In this document: positions 40,284-50,522 of the stretch, one piece after another
How the letters are laid out: each line of letters opens with the position of its first letter
Numbering within the stretch: the first letter of the stretch is position 1
Source: Amoebophilaceae bacterium
Lineage (GTDB): Bacteria; Bacteroidota; Bacteroidia; Cytophagales; Amoebophilaceae
DNA: 53,438 bases
NCBI GenBank assembly: GCA_019744995.1
Contig: JAIETQ010000024.1
Location: 1-53,438 of the forward strand
Direction of reading: 5' to 3'
Made by a program: the position numbers and the translations under genes
Notes under the pieces: generated by a model
What the model was told of the DNA's origin: nothing
Database searches by the model: none
What the model saw: the letters and a program-made list of their open reading frames with translations, nothing else

Positions 40284-43067
40284 TTATGTTACCATATTAA
40301 TCATCTTATTGCGCACAATAACCACCTTTTTAACCTTTTGTCCCGACAACCATTTTTTAATAATTTCGTTTGCTAATACTTCCTTTTCTATAATCGTATC
40401 TGGTGTATCACCATCAAACATAAGCTTAGTACGCAGCTTTCCATTAATGGCAACCGGATAAAGATAACTGGTTTCCATTAAATAAGCTTCATCCCAAGTG
40501 GGAAAAGCCACTGTTTTGATATGCTCCCCATTATATATCCTTTCCCACAACTCAGCCGCTATATAAGGCGCAAAAGGTTCTAAAAGCAGTATAAAATTTT
40601 CTATCACCATTTTTTCAACCCTTTCCTGCACCGATAATTTATTGAAAAAAATCATTAAACTACTTATGGCGGTGTTAAAGGAACAGCTTTCAATAGCTCC
40701 TCTGACTTTTTTAATAGTCTGATGCATGATTTTAGTGACATCCTCGGACGTGTCCGCAGACGCGTCCGCAGTAGTTGCCCAATCTCTTTCCTCTACAAAA
40801 CGCCATACCTTATGCAAGAAGCGACTGGTTCCTTCTATGCCCGACAAATCCCACGGTTTCGATTCCTCTAAGGGGCCCAAAAACATCAAATAAAGCCGTA
40901 AGGCATCAGCTCCATGTTGGGCAATCACCGTGTCTGGGTTGACTACATTGTGTTTAGATTTAGACATTTTTTCTAGCTTACTGCCACATAGATATTGACC
41001 ATTTTCTAAAATAAAGGTAGCCTCGGCAAATTCTGGTCGCCAGTTTTTAAAAGCTTCAATATCCAATACATTCTTTTGTACAAAAGTTGTAGGCAGATGG
41101 ATAGCCACTACATCATAGCCCTCTTTTAAATTAAAGCTAACAAATTCATTTTTATCTTTGATCCTATAAGCTAATGCAGAAAAACTCAAAATCATACCTT
41201 GATGAAATAATTTGAGGAAGGGTTCTTCTATATCAATATGTCCCAAATCATAGAGTACCTTGGTCCAGAAACGGGCATACAACAGATGGCCCGTTGCATG
41301 TTCTGAACCACCTATGTAGAAATCTACTTGGTTCCAATAGGCTGCTTGCTTTTTATCTACCAAAGCATGGGTATTATGCGGATCCATGTAGCGCAAAAAA
41401 TACCAACTCGATCCAGCCCATCCTGGCATGGTGGTTAATTCAAAAGGATATCCTGCTGGGGTGGCCCAATCTAACGCATGGCTTAAAGGTGGTTCTCCAA
41501 ATTGATTAGGCTTATAATTATTTACCGCTGGCAGAACCAGTGGTAGTTGATCTTCAGCAAGGGCATAAGGCAATCCATCTTCCTTGTAGTATATAGGAAA
41601 GGGTTCTCCCCAGTAGCGTTGTCGACTAAAAATAGGGTCACGCACTTTATAACGGACCCGATAATTGCCTATCCCTTTTTGGGTAAGTTCTTGTATAATC
41701 CGTTCAAAAGCCATGGGAACAGATAATCCATTAAGCAAGCTAGAATTAATCATGATCCCCTCTTGGGCTTCATAGGCGCCCGCTTCTGGCGGTTTATTAC
41801 TTTCTATGACCGCCATAACTGGCAATTTGAAAGCTTGTGCAAAGGTATAGTCTCGGTTGTCATGTGCAGGTACACCCATTATAGCACCGGTTCCATAATC
41901 AGGCAGTACATAATCTGCTATCCAGATAGGAAGAGGCACCCCTGTAAAGGGATGCATTACATAGGCATCTAGAAAGACGCCACTGCAACCCGTTGCCTCT
42001 ATGAGTCGGTTTCTATCGGTCTGATTTTTAGTTTTTTCGATATAATCGATCAGCATTGGATTGGCTGTTTGTGCTGCCATAAAGCTTGCAAAAGGATGTT
42101 CCGGCGCCAGCACCATAAAACAGACCCCAAAAATAGTTTCCGGTCGCGTAGTAAATACCTTAATGGTTTGATCGGATGATCCTTGGACCTTAAAAGTAAT
42201 CTCTACTCCTTCAGAACGACCGATCCAATTTTTTTGCATCTCTTTGGTAGAAAGCGGCCAATCGAGTGGGTTTAAATCGGCTAAGAGTCGTCCGGCATAG
42301 GCAGTCATGCGTAAGCTCCACTGTTTCATTTTCTTGCGTGTAACGGGGTAGCCGCCCACTTCGGAACATCCATTTTTCACCTCTTCATTGGCTAGCACAG
42401 TCCCCAACGCCTCACACCAATTGACGGTACTATATTTTAAGTAAGCCAATCGATAAGGCAACAAGTTGGCTTGTTGTTCAGATGGGCTAAATCTCTTCCA
42501 CTCCTCAGCTGAAAAAAGGGGGGTGTCTTCGTCACAGGCAGCATTTATCGTATGGTTGCCCTGATGGGTAAACCTTTCTATTAAAGTGGCTATAGGCTCT
42601 GCTTTTTCTGTGGTATGGTTATACCAGGCGTTGAATAGTTGTAAAAAGATCCATTGGGTCCATTTATAATAGGCGGGGTCACTGGTATCTATTTGTTTAT
42701 CCCAATCAAAATCTAACCCTATTTGGTCAAACTGCTCTCTGTACCTAGCGATATTAATACCAGTAGTGATGGCGGGATGTCTGCCCGTTTGGATGGCATA
42801 TTGCTCAGCAGGAAGTCCGAAGGCATCAAATCCCATGGGATTCATGACTTGATACCCCTGATGTCTATAATAACGGGCTAGGATGTCTGAGGCTACATAA
42901 CCGGTGTGATGTCCTACATGAAGCCCCGATCCTGAGGGATAGGGGAACATGTTCAATAGGTAGTATTTGGGTGGTTGCTGAGGAGAGGCATGGGGTATGC
43001 TTCCTTTTTGTTTTTTCCATATCTTTTGCCACTTTTCTTCTATAGAGGTAAAGTTGTAAGGTCGCAT
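40284..43067 (-). CDS. leuS: Leucyl-tRNA synthetase
   Basis: LNMFPYPSGSGLHVGHHTGYVASDILARYYR, TTRPETIFGVCFMVLAPEHP editing domain, KMSKSKHNVVNPD. Confidence 0.98.
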   Translation of the reverse strand: MRPYNFTSIEEKWQKIWKKQKGSIPHASPQQPPKYYLLNMFPYPSGSGLHVGHHTGYVASDILARYYRHQGYQVMNPMGFDAFGLPAEQYAIQTGRHPAITTGINIARYREQFDQIGLDFDWDKQIDTSDPAYYKWTQWIFLQLFNAWYNHTTEKAEPIATLIERFTHQGNHTINAACDEDTPLFSAEEWKRFSPSEQQANLLPYRLAYLKYSTVNWCEALGTVLANEEVKNGCSEVGGYPVTRKKMKQWSLRMTAYAGRLLADLNPLDWPLSTKEMQKNWIGRSEGVEITFKVQGSSDQTIKVFTTRPETIFGVCFMVLAPEHPFASFMAAQTANPMLIDYIEKTKNQTDRNRLIEATGCSGVFLDAYVMHPFTGVPLPIWIADYVLPDYGTGAIMGVPAHDNRDYTFAQAFKLPVMAVIESNKPPEAGAYEAQEGIMINSSLLNGLSVPMAFERIIQELTQKGIGNYRVRYKVRDPIFSRQRYWGEPFPIYYKEDGLPYALAEDQLPLVLPAVNNYKPNQFGEPPLSHALDWATPAGYPFELTTMPGWAGSSWYFLRYMDPHNTHALVDKKQAAYWNQVDFYIGGSEHATGHLLYARFWTKVLYDLGHIDIEEPFLKLFHQGMILSFSALAYRIKDKNEFVSFNLKEGYDVVAIHLPTTFVQKNVLDIEAFKNWRPEFAEATFILENGQYLCGSKLEKMSKSKHNVVNPDTVIAQHGADALRLYLMFLGPLEESKPWDLSGIEGTSRFLHKVWRFVEERDWATTADASADTSEDVTKIMHQTIKKVRGAIESCSFNTAISSLMIFFNKLSVQERVEKMVIENFILLLEPFAPYIAAELWERIYNGEHIKTVAFPTWDEAYLMETSYLYPVAINGKLRTKLMFDGDTPDTIIEKEVLANEIIKKWLSGQKVKKVVIVRNKMINMVT

Positions 43068-43346
43068 AGTTGGTGTTGTTATAAAGTGGTTGGTTGTGCA
43101 TGGACCTTAATCATGAAGTTCTCGGATACAAATACCTTGTTGCTGTAGAGGTTTTGAATCGCTAAGATTATGTATTATGTCACACCTATCATCTGATGAT
43201 CGTTGATCAGAGTCGTATTTTGTTGCAATGGGAATTTCAATATGGCATAAATTGTTCTATTAATTGTTTTGACTCTTTACAGCTGTTACTATCTATAAAA
43301 ATCACGATAAATATAGTGCATTTATTGGAATAAACAAGCAGTTTTG

Positions 43347-44579
43347 TTACAGTACCTTTTTGTTGTTGATCCATTGTCTTGCTTGTTTTGCTGGCCATAA
43401 CGCTGCTAAAAAGCTAAAAAACCCAGTTAAAAGGGCAGTGTATAAGAAATATTTGGTCTGCAGCTCTATAGGGTAGGGGATAGTGCCCATCTTTTTAAGG
43501 GCCGTGAGTGTTATAAACCCAAATTTTTGTTGTAAAGTTCCCAATACCCAAGCAATGGCTGTGCCATATGCCATCCCTTCTAAGGATATTAACATCGCAT
43601 GATAGAGGATCATACGGCTGATTTGTTGGGGCTGTGCCCCCATGGAATAGAGTGTTATGATCTCATGTTTCTTTTCTATGAGCAACAGAGATAACATAAA
43701 AAATATATGTAGCGAGGCGAGCAACAAAACTAAGGAGCAAATGAAATAAACCGAGAGTCGCTCCATAGCAATGGCCTTTTGTCGGAGCTGGTTTTGTTCA
43801 TATCGGTTAGCTACTTTTAAGGTGGCAGGTAGCAGTTTTTGTATCTGAGCTTGTATGGTATAGATCTCTTTGGTTGTCTCTTTGAGTACAACCTCCCATG
43901 AGGTGCGTTCATGGAATCGACCCGTTAGTTCCTCTACAAAATGAATGGGTGTAATAACGCACCTATCTTCTATGTGAGGGGTATTAAAGACCCCATGGAT
44001 CCACAAGCTTTTTTTTAGGTAGGGTTGAGCAAAAGTGGTATTAAGCGAAATCTTTTTAGGATAAAGAACCGCTATAGTACTATTTTTTTCATGGAGGGGT
44101 AACCGCAGACGTTTGCTGCTATATAAGTCTATAACCCCGCCATATTTTCCATGTTTGGTGGCGCAAAAACTATCTCTATCTATAGTTATAGCATTTTTAT
44201 AATAACCACTTGCTGAAAAATTAGGTGAAACGCCTTTAATTAGACCCAGGGTCTGTTGTTTATGAAATGCTATGCAGACGGTTGCTTCTAAATTTTCTAC
44301 TATAGTTTGGATATCAGCTATATTTTCAATAGATTCCTTTAGTAACGGGTTGCGGATAAAGGTTTTGCTTTTTTTTGGTTCTATTTTTAAAACAGGCGTA
44401 TAGCTGTTAAATAGAGAAAAAAGCAGGTTGTTTATGCCCCTCATGGTAGATAGTACCAATATCAGTATAGTGGTAGCTAATGCTATACTATAACGAGCAA
44501 GTTGGGATAGCTTATGGACTAATGTTTTGTTACTTTTTTTGTTTGCATAACGTTTGGCAATAAGCAAGGAATTTCTCAT
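43347..44579 (-). CDS. ABC transporter permease, LolC/E (FtsX) family
   Basis: 410 aa, N-terminal TM, large periplasmic domain, three C-terminal TMs, KKHEIITLYSMGAQPQQISRMILYHAML. Confidence 0.85.
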   Translation of the reverse strand: MRNSLLIAKRYANKKSNKTLVHKLSQLARYSIALATTILILVLSTMRGINNLLFSLFNSYTPVLKIEPKKSKTFIRNPLLKESIENIADIQTIVENLEATVCIAFHKQQTLGLIKGVSPNFSASGYYKNAITIDRDSFCATKHGKYGGVIDLYSSKRLRLPLHEKNSTIAVLYPKKISLNTTFAQPYLKKSLWIHGVFNTPHIEDRCVITPIHFVEELTGRFHERTSWEVVLKETTKEIYTIQAQIQKLLPATLKVANRYEQNQLRQKAIAMERLSVYFICSLVLLLASLHIFFMLSLLLIEKKHEIITLYSMGAQPQQISRMILYHAMLISLEGMAYGTAIAWVLGTLQQKFGFITLTALKKMGTIPYPIELQTKYFLYTALLTGFFSFLAALWPAKQARQWINNKKVL

Positions 44580-44784
44580 AAATAGGTAGTTAAAATGATT
44601 TTTTATAAAAAGTGGGTCTGCGCTATTGCATTATAATTTAATATAAAATATATTAGTTAAAAACGAATCTAAATGTATGTGAGGAAGATGATTAAGCAAT
44701 GGTCTAAAGGCTAATGGGTGATATAAAACCTATTGTTTGTTTAGGATTTTCAGGTATGTGTTTAGTAATAGTTTTTTAAATGGA

Positions 44785-44854
44785 ATGAAACTAAAATAGA
44801 TTATTTTTTACTTTTATAAATGAAACTAAAATAGATTATTTTTTACTTTTATAA
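44785..44854. repeat. 35-bp perfect tandem duplication
   Basis: atgaaactaaaatagattattttttacttttataa present twice back to back. Confidence 0.95.
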
Positions 44855-44856
44855 TT

Positions 44857-45078
44857 ATGTATTGGACACTTGAATTGGCATCTTATTTAGAAGATGCCCC
44901 TTGGCCAGCTACCAAGGATGAATTGATAGATTACGCTAAGCGGTCTGGCGCTCCTTTGGAGGTGGTTAGAAATCTAGAAGAGTTGGATGATGATGATTAT
45001 CCTTATACATCTATTGAGGAAATATGGCCCGATTATCTGAGCGGTGATGATTTTATCTTTAATGAAGATGAGTATTAG
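44857..45078 (+). CDS. DUF2795-like small acidic protein
   Basis: 73 aa YWTLELASYLEDAPWPATKDELIDYAKRSGAPLEVVRNLEELDDDDYPYTSIEEIWPDY. Confidence 0.8.
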   Translation: MYWTLELASYLEDAPWPATKDELIDYAKRSGAPLEVVRNLEELDDDDYPYTSIEEIWPDYLSGDDFIFNEDEY

Positions 45079-45163
45079 TTTTTAAGTTTGATAAATTGGC
45101 TAATTTCTTGCTGCAAATGCTTACTTTCTAGTGAGGATTTGTAGCAGGAAATTTATAGGCAGT

Positions 45164-46702
45164 TTAGGTTGTTGCCAATGGCAACCTCACTTGATTGTTC
45201 AAAACTTGTGCTTTGAATTTTAAAAATCCCGGATCTGTTTTGCTGCATCCAGCAGCCCTAGGGTGGCCTCCACCATTAATTCCCAGTTGGGATAGGTGAT
45301 TAATCACTTTATTATGCTCAAAATCATAGTCGATCATATCAAAATTGGCACGAAAACTTACCGATGCAGCTCCTTCTAGGATGCATAGTTGCTTAGTTCC
45401 AGACTCGCTAGGGGCTATAATTTCTTGAATATAGCGCTCTATTTCACGCAGTGTCCCCCCTTGTGTGGCTTGTATGAATCGCTCCTTTTCTTCAATATTA
45501 AATTCTAGTAAATCTAATACTTCATTCCCAGCACAACTTGAACTAGGTGAAAATGGGAAATAAATGAGTTCTACAGCTTCACCGTCTAATAGCACTTTTT
45601 CTGTTAGGTATCGCATAGGAGGTAACAACGATGGGCCTACGCCACGCATTAGTGCAAATAAGTCATACTTTTTTGACAAGTAGGGGGCTAGCTTTTCTTG
45701 CATTGTTGGTGTTAATGCTAGGTTGTCTAAATGTTGAATCATATGAGCTAAGGATGCTTTGTCCATCATAGCTTCTCTTCCATCTCGCTTAAAGGTAGAT
45801 GCGGTTTGGAATAGGTGATCATAGACATTCATGGTAATACTTTCCTTAGTTATCGTAGGACATGTTATGCCTTTTTGTTTAATACCCGCCAGGGTATCTG
45901 TAAGGAGTGCAGATAAGGTATTGGATGTTAAATCGATGGGGTTAAAAGCAGGTAATTGCTTACCTCCCCCTAGACTATATAGGTCGGTTAAACCAATATT
46001 TTCTAATAAATTTAGCATATTTAGGGTGAGTAATTTTTTTATAGGAGCATCCGTGCTTATATCGAGGTCTCCTGCTACAATAGGAGCTAACTTGCGCATG
46101 TAGGCAAAGGCATGTATAGCCTGTAAGGCAGCTCCTTCTTTATTAAATTCACTTTTTAACTCAGCAAATGGTTTAGCTGTTGTCTTGTAATACTGGAAGA
46201 TTAAATGCATAAAGTGGTATGCGGCTAAATGTGTACCCGATACGTTGCTCAATACTGCTTTAATTTGTTGTTTAGATAAAGTGGCAAAAGGCCCGCTGCT
46301 GGTATCCATACCCAAAGAGGTAAGGTGATGGTCATACACATGCAGATGGGTAGCATCTAGGGTGTAGTTACTTATATCAGGATGTAGGTCATAAAAATAA
46401 ACCGCTTTTACTCCTTTGAACTTATCTATGATAGCTCCTAACGGGGGATTTGGTTTAGAAAAACAAGCATGAAACTTGGCCTGATGGTTGATGTTTTCTA
46501 GGATATAGTGTGCCATAGATTGTATAATGAGCATAGATGCATCACCATCAGGGCAACATTTTTCTGGGGTATTGGTATGGCTAACTAGTAAGGTGGTATC
46601 GGTACCAAAGTGGTGGGCTGGGTGTGTACAAGCAAGTTGCATGGCTAAAATAGATGGAGTTAACCATTTGTTTTTATGTAGCTTATCTAAAAATTGTTTC
46701 AT
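45164..46702 (-). CDS. DHH/DHHA1 family phosphoesterase
   Basis: CCPDGDASMLI, VYDHHLTSLG, NGGGHPRAAGCS. Confidence 0.85.
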   Translation of the reverse strand: MKQFLDKLHKNKWLTPSILAMQLACTHPAHHFGTDTTLLVSHTNTPEKCCPDGDASMLIIQSMAHYILENINHQAKFHACFSKPNPPLGAIIDKFKGVKAVYFYDLHPDISNYTLDATHLHVYDHHLTSLGMDTSSGPFATLSKQQIKAVLSNVSGTHLAAYHFMHLIFQYYKTTAKPFAELKSEFNKEGAALQAIHAFAYMRKLAPIVAGDLDISTDAPIKKLLTLNMLNLLENIGLTDLYSLGGGKQLPAFNPIDLTSNTLSALLTDTLAGIKQKGITCPTITKESITMNVYDHLFQTASTFKRDGREAMMDKASLAHMIQHLDNLALTPTMQEKLAPYLSKKYDLFALMRGVGPSLLPPMRYLTEKVLLDGEAVELIYFPFSPSSSCAGNEVLDLLEFNIEEKERFIQATQGGTLREIERYIQEIIAPSESGTKQLCILEGAASVSFRANFDMIDYDFEHNKVINHLSQLGINGGGHPRAAGCSKTDPGFLKFKAQVLNNQVRLPLATT

Positions 46703-46828
46703 AACGTATACTTGTTAAGCGTAGCAACCAACCAAGGCTATCCACTAAGACCAAAGAAACTAATAACAACAGCTACAAACTAATCTATATTAAATGTAGT
46801 AAAAATTAAGTAAAGTACCGCACCCCCA

Positions 46829-47470
46829 TCAGCCAGCTGTATGGATAAAAGCAAAAACTTTTTTACCCTCTTTCACATATTTATTGTAATAGTTTACAGC
46901 ATGGGCCGTTTTTACCACTATGTAATCTTTAATCACTCCCCTCTTCTTTTTTTCTTGAAGCGCTTCCTCTAACTCTTTACTGATACCTAAATAACCTTTG
47001 ATACCGGTAGCGATAACTACAATAGCCTCCTGGGCATTATCGGGATCTATTGCTAACAATTCCTCTAAAAATGACGCTGGCATGCCTCCTGTTTTATGAC
47101 CATATCTATATGGCATGCGGTCTTTCAAGGTTTTAGGAAATTTTTCTAAGGTTACAGCCCCATACCGAGAGGGGGTTAAGACTAAATCTTTGGTTTCATT
47201 TTCAGTGATTTGTACAATATTTTTATCTGGCGGTATAAGAGTTGGTGTAAGACATTGCTGTTGAGCGGTAACATGAAAACGCATCCGTTGAAAACCCAGC
47301 TTTGTAATGATAGATTTGTCTTCGGGTAGATCCTCTTCCTTTTCATTTAGATAATTCCAAATCGGGTGTTCATCCGTATGGGGTGGTTGTATATCTTTAC
47401 ATGTACCAGTTAATAATCCAATACAACATAGCAATAGGAGAAAGTATTTCATAAATAGGCAACTGATCAA
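46829..47470 (-). CDS. Exported Mth938-like (DUF498/NDUFAF3-type) domain protein
   Basis: Signal-like N-terminus, C-terminal AIVVIATGIKGYLGISKELEEAL...YIVVKTAHAVNYYNKYVKEGKKVFAFIHTAG. Confidence 0.6.
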   Translation of the reverse strand: MISCLFMKYFLLLLCCIGLLTGTCKDIQPPHTDEHPIWNYLNEKEEDLPEDKSIITKLGFQRMRFHVTAQQQCLTPTLIPPDKNIVQITENETKDLVLTPSRYGAVTLEKFPKTLKDRMPYRYGHKTGGMPASFLEELLAIDPDNAQEAIVVIATGIKGYLGISKELEEALQEKKKRGVIKDYIVVKTAHAVNYYNKYVKEGKKVFAFIHTAG

Positions 47471-47632
47471 AAGTAAAAAGGTAAAAAGAAAACTTTATAG
47501 TTCAATGCTGGTTAAAGATAAAAAAATAAAGCGACAAATCCTGTTCACTCCAAAAATAGGTGAAATTTTTTGGTAGTTGTGCTATGTTATTTTTATATTA
47601 GAACATTTACTTGCAAATAAACCTAACAATAG

Positions 47633-48694
47633 ATGAAACACCCCTATATAACTAAACATACACATTCTTTTTATAAGCCTATACGCATACTCCTTTTTTT
47701 TATCCCCATAACTGTCTATTTGGCCTATAAGCTCATAGCGAGTCCTAATATTTTGGTAGGTCAATCCGATAGATTGCTTATTATTCCGAGAGGATATACC
47801 CTTAAACAGGTTAAGGATTTATTAGAACAAGAAGGATACCTAACTTCTCCTACTTCTTTTTTTTTGACAGCCTATCTATGTCGATATAACCCTAAACTAT
47901 TTCCTGGTCAGTATCGATTCTCTACCAATATGAGCAATTGGGAAGCGGTTAAAACACTTCGTGGGGGGCGACAAACCCCCGTAAGACTTACCTTTTCTAT
48001 GGCCCAAAACAAATTGGATTTAGTAGAACAACTTACTAAGCGTATAGGGGTAGACAAGGCAGCGTTGTTGAATCAGCTTAATGATGCTACGCAATTAGCT
48101 ACGTATGGGTTTACACCAGAAAACGTATTGACGATGTTTATTCCAGATACCTATGAGGTCTATTGGACTATTACAGCAGAAAAACTTTTTGCGCTGATGT
48201 TGAATGCTTACCAGCGTTTTTGGAACAATGTACGTTTAAATCAGTTAAGGCAGCTTTCATTAACTCCTATAGAAGTTTCTATTTTAGCTTCTATAGTACA
48301 ATCAGAAACAAATTTTCAGGAAGATGCAGCTATGATTGCAGGGGTCTATATCAATAGACTTAAACGTAATATGCGTATTGGATCATGCCCTACGTTGCTT
48401 TATTCTTTGAAAGAGCAGAACCCTCAAGTTAAAAATCGGGTATTATTAAAGGATACTTATGTGGATTCTCCTTATAATTCTTATCGAAAAAAAGGATTAC
48501 CACCTGGTCCTATTACCTTGCCTAGTAAGGCTATGATTGATGCGGTAATCAATTATGTAAGACATGATTACTTATATTTTTCAGCAAAAGAAGATTTTTC
48601 TGGATTTCATTATTTTGCTAAGACCTACCAAGCACATATAAAAAATGCCAATAAATATAGGAAGGCATTGAATCTTAGAAAGATTATGAAATAG
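47633..48694 (+). CDS. mltG: Endolytic transglycosylase MltG (YceG family)
   Basis: FIPDTYEVYWT, ASIVQSETNFQEDAAMIAGVYINRL, SPYNSYRKKGLPPGPITLPS, YLYFSAKEDFSGFHYFAKTYQAH. Confidence 0.93.
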   Translation: MKHPYITKHTHSFYKPIRILLFFIPITVYLAYKLIASPNILVGQSDRLLIIPRGYTLKQVKDLLEQEGYLTSPTSFFLTAYLCRYNPKLFPGQYRFSTNMSNWEAVKTLRGGRQTPVRLTFSMAQNKLDLVEQLTKRIGVDKAALLNQLNDATQLATYGFTPENVLTMFIPDTYEVYWTITAEKLFALMLNAYQRFWNNVRLNQLRQLSLTPIEVSILASIVQSETNFQEDAAMIAGVYINRLKRNMRIGSCPTLLYSLKEQNPQVKNRVLLKDTYVDSPYNSYRKKGLPPGPITLPSKAMIDAVINYVRHDYLYFSAKEDFSGFHYFAKTYQAHIKNANKYRKALNLRKIMK

Positions 48695-48712
48695 CTTATC
48701 TCTTTCCTCTAC

Positions 48713-50203
48713 TTACTCGGGTTCTTGCTCTTCAAAATTCGCAAGTTGTTTACTAACATAGGTAGTAGCATGGTACCAGAGGATAGCAGAGATAAATAAA
48801 ATGATAAACAGTATACCCGAAGCAGGTTGGATGCTATGCGTTTGGGAAAAGAAAAGTAAACCAGTGTGGATCCAGGAAGAGCCTGCTTTGCCCAATCGAG
48901 ATCCTAGTAAATCCACCGCAGCTTTACCCTTAATTTTGGTTTCTGGATCTAGCGGTATGTAGGCTATCTGTATCGTTTTATCAAAAAAAACATACTTGAC
49001 AACTTTTGCCAATAAGCTTTGTATGCCACCTGCAAATACAATATATAGTATGATTTTAGATCCCATCCAGTCAGTTAAGTGTGGCATATTATGTTTGCTG
49101 TAACTCAGTAAAAAGAAAAGGCAACCGCCTATTCCAATGGTTATAGGTGCTATCTGTGCGGTTAGTTTCCATCCAAATTTTCGAATGATGCCACCACTAG
49201 CAAAAAAAGAAAGGCTAAAAGCAATGATACCTACCCATAAGTTAATTTTTGATGTAAATATTTGATAGTCTGATGATCGTGAAAAGGCTTCTTTAAGATA
49301 AGATTTCCAAGTTACCTCTAGTAGGTTGATAGAGAGTCCACAAGCAATCATCATGGTAGCAATACCAATGAGATGTTTTGACGAAGAAATATGTTTTATA
49401 CTTTCTAAAAATGATAAATGCAGCTTTTTTTGTGGTGCAGCTGCCTGTTGCCCATCTGACACCTCTGTTCTTATTCGATTTACGCTCCAATAGGTAGCTA
49501 CAATAAGTAGGCATAAAATGACAACATAACCTAATAGAGCTTGTACAGTTAATATAAAATCGATATGCTTATATTTTTTGGTATAAGCTAAGATTAATGG
49601 TGCGGAGGTAATGATGGCAAGATCCCCTGCAGCAATTAAGATAGCATATAATCGTTTGGCCTCATTGATTTTGTAAAGGTTGTTTACAAAGGTCCAATAA
49701 AGTACCATAATGACTATTTGTCCCCAAAGTTCTGCAGTTATAAAGAATAATACATGGATCCAGTGGCGTAATACAGCAATAAAATGGATGTATTTTCCAT
49801 TCGAGTAGTTATTCAACCAATCGGCTGTAGCATTCGGACTGATTTTAGCTGCATTGGGGTATAAGACAAATCCATAGAGCAAGATAAAGCCTAAAAAAGT
49901 AAGGATAGTAGCATAAAATAGGGTTGATTGTTTTAAATGGTTATTCAGGTAAGTATATAGCATGAATATTCCTATAGAGATAGGAAAAATAAGGTAACCT
50001 TTGACGATAGGAATAACTTCAGCGGCGGAATGTTGGGCAGTGACTAGTGTGGTATCTTTTAGAGAGGTGAGGATGCAGTAGACAAAAGAAATAAAAAATT
50101 TTAACAACAGCAATAAAGCAATTCGTTTTCTCTCTACTTTTTTTATGGGCAGAATAAAATTTACCAAAGTTTTAAACCAAGGTATAGGTTTGCATGGTTT
50201 CAT
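48713..50203 (-). CDS. ATP/ADP translocase family nucleotide transporter (NTT/Tlc)
   Basis: RIALLLLLKFFISFVYCILTSLKDTTLVTAQHSAAEVIPIVKGYLIFPISI, about 11 TMs, YIPLDPETKIKGKAAVDLLGSRLGKAGSSW. Confidence 0.92.
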   Translation of the reverse strand: MKPCKPIPWFKTLVNFILPIKKVERKRIALLLLLKFFISFVYCILTSLKDTTLVTAQHSAAEVIPIVKGYLIFPISIGIFMLYTYLNNHLKQSTLFYATILTFLGFILLYGFVLYPNAAKISPNATADWLNNYSNGKYIHFIAVLRHWIHVLFFITAELWGQIVIMVLYWTFVNNLYKINEAKRLYAILIAAGDLAIITSAPLILAYTKKYKHIDFILTVQALLGYVVILCLLIVATYWSVNRIRTEVSDGQQAAAPQKKLHLSFLESIKHISSSKHLIGIATMMIACGLSINLLEVTWKSYLKEAFSRSSDYQIFTSKINLWVGIIAFSLSFFASGGIIRKFGWKLTAQIAPITIGIGGCLFFLLSYSKHNMPHLTDWMGSKIILYIVFAGGIQSLLAKVVKYVFFDKTIQIAYIPLDPETKIKGKAAVDLLGSRLGKAGSSWIHTGLLFFSQTHSIQPASGILFIILFISAILWYHATTYVSKQLANFEEQEPE

Positions 50204-50348
50204 AAATATATAATGTTATTATGTTGATAAAGAATTCCCGTGAATTTAATAAAAAAAATTTAAAATCTTGTTTTTTAGTTTTATTTTATAAAATTATTTT
50301 TTTCCTATTCATGCAGTAAACGGGTAAATCTATCTTAGTAATTCGCAT

Positions 50349-50371
50349 AGTTATGCCAAAATGGCATAACT
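50349..50371. promoter_or_regulatory. Palindrome in the NTT/dnaK divergent intergenic region
   Basis: agttatgcca-aaa-tggcataact, perfect 10-bp arms; further half-site tatggcata at 50389-50397. Confidence 0.5.
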
Positions 50372-50522
50372 AGTTGTTGTACATCATCTATGGCATAAAA
50401 TTTGCTTGTAGTATATACATAAAAAAGCAGATAAATCTGTAATACTAAGATATTTTAAATCTTTATCATGGCATCTATATTAACAATAAACTTGATTATA
50501 TCAATACAAACTTAAGAAAGAA

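Noticed and set aside
47633-48694. MltG reads ASIVQSET where the usual motif is ASIVEKET, suggesting loss of catalysis
   Set aside because: The second glutamate of the motif, which by my residue counting is the likely catalytic one, is retained; the change alone is not evidence of inactivation.
50204-50522. CIRCE (HrcA) operator upstream of dnaK
   Set aside because: No TTAGCACTC-N9-GAGTGCTAA sequence; the palindrome present is of a different sequence.
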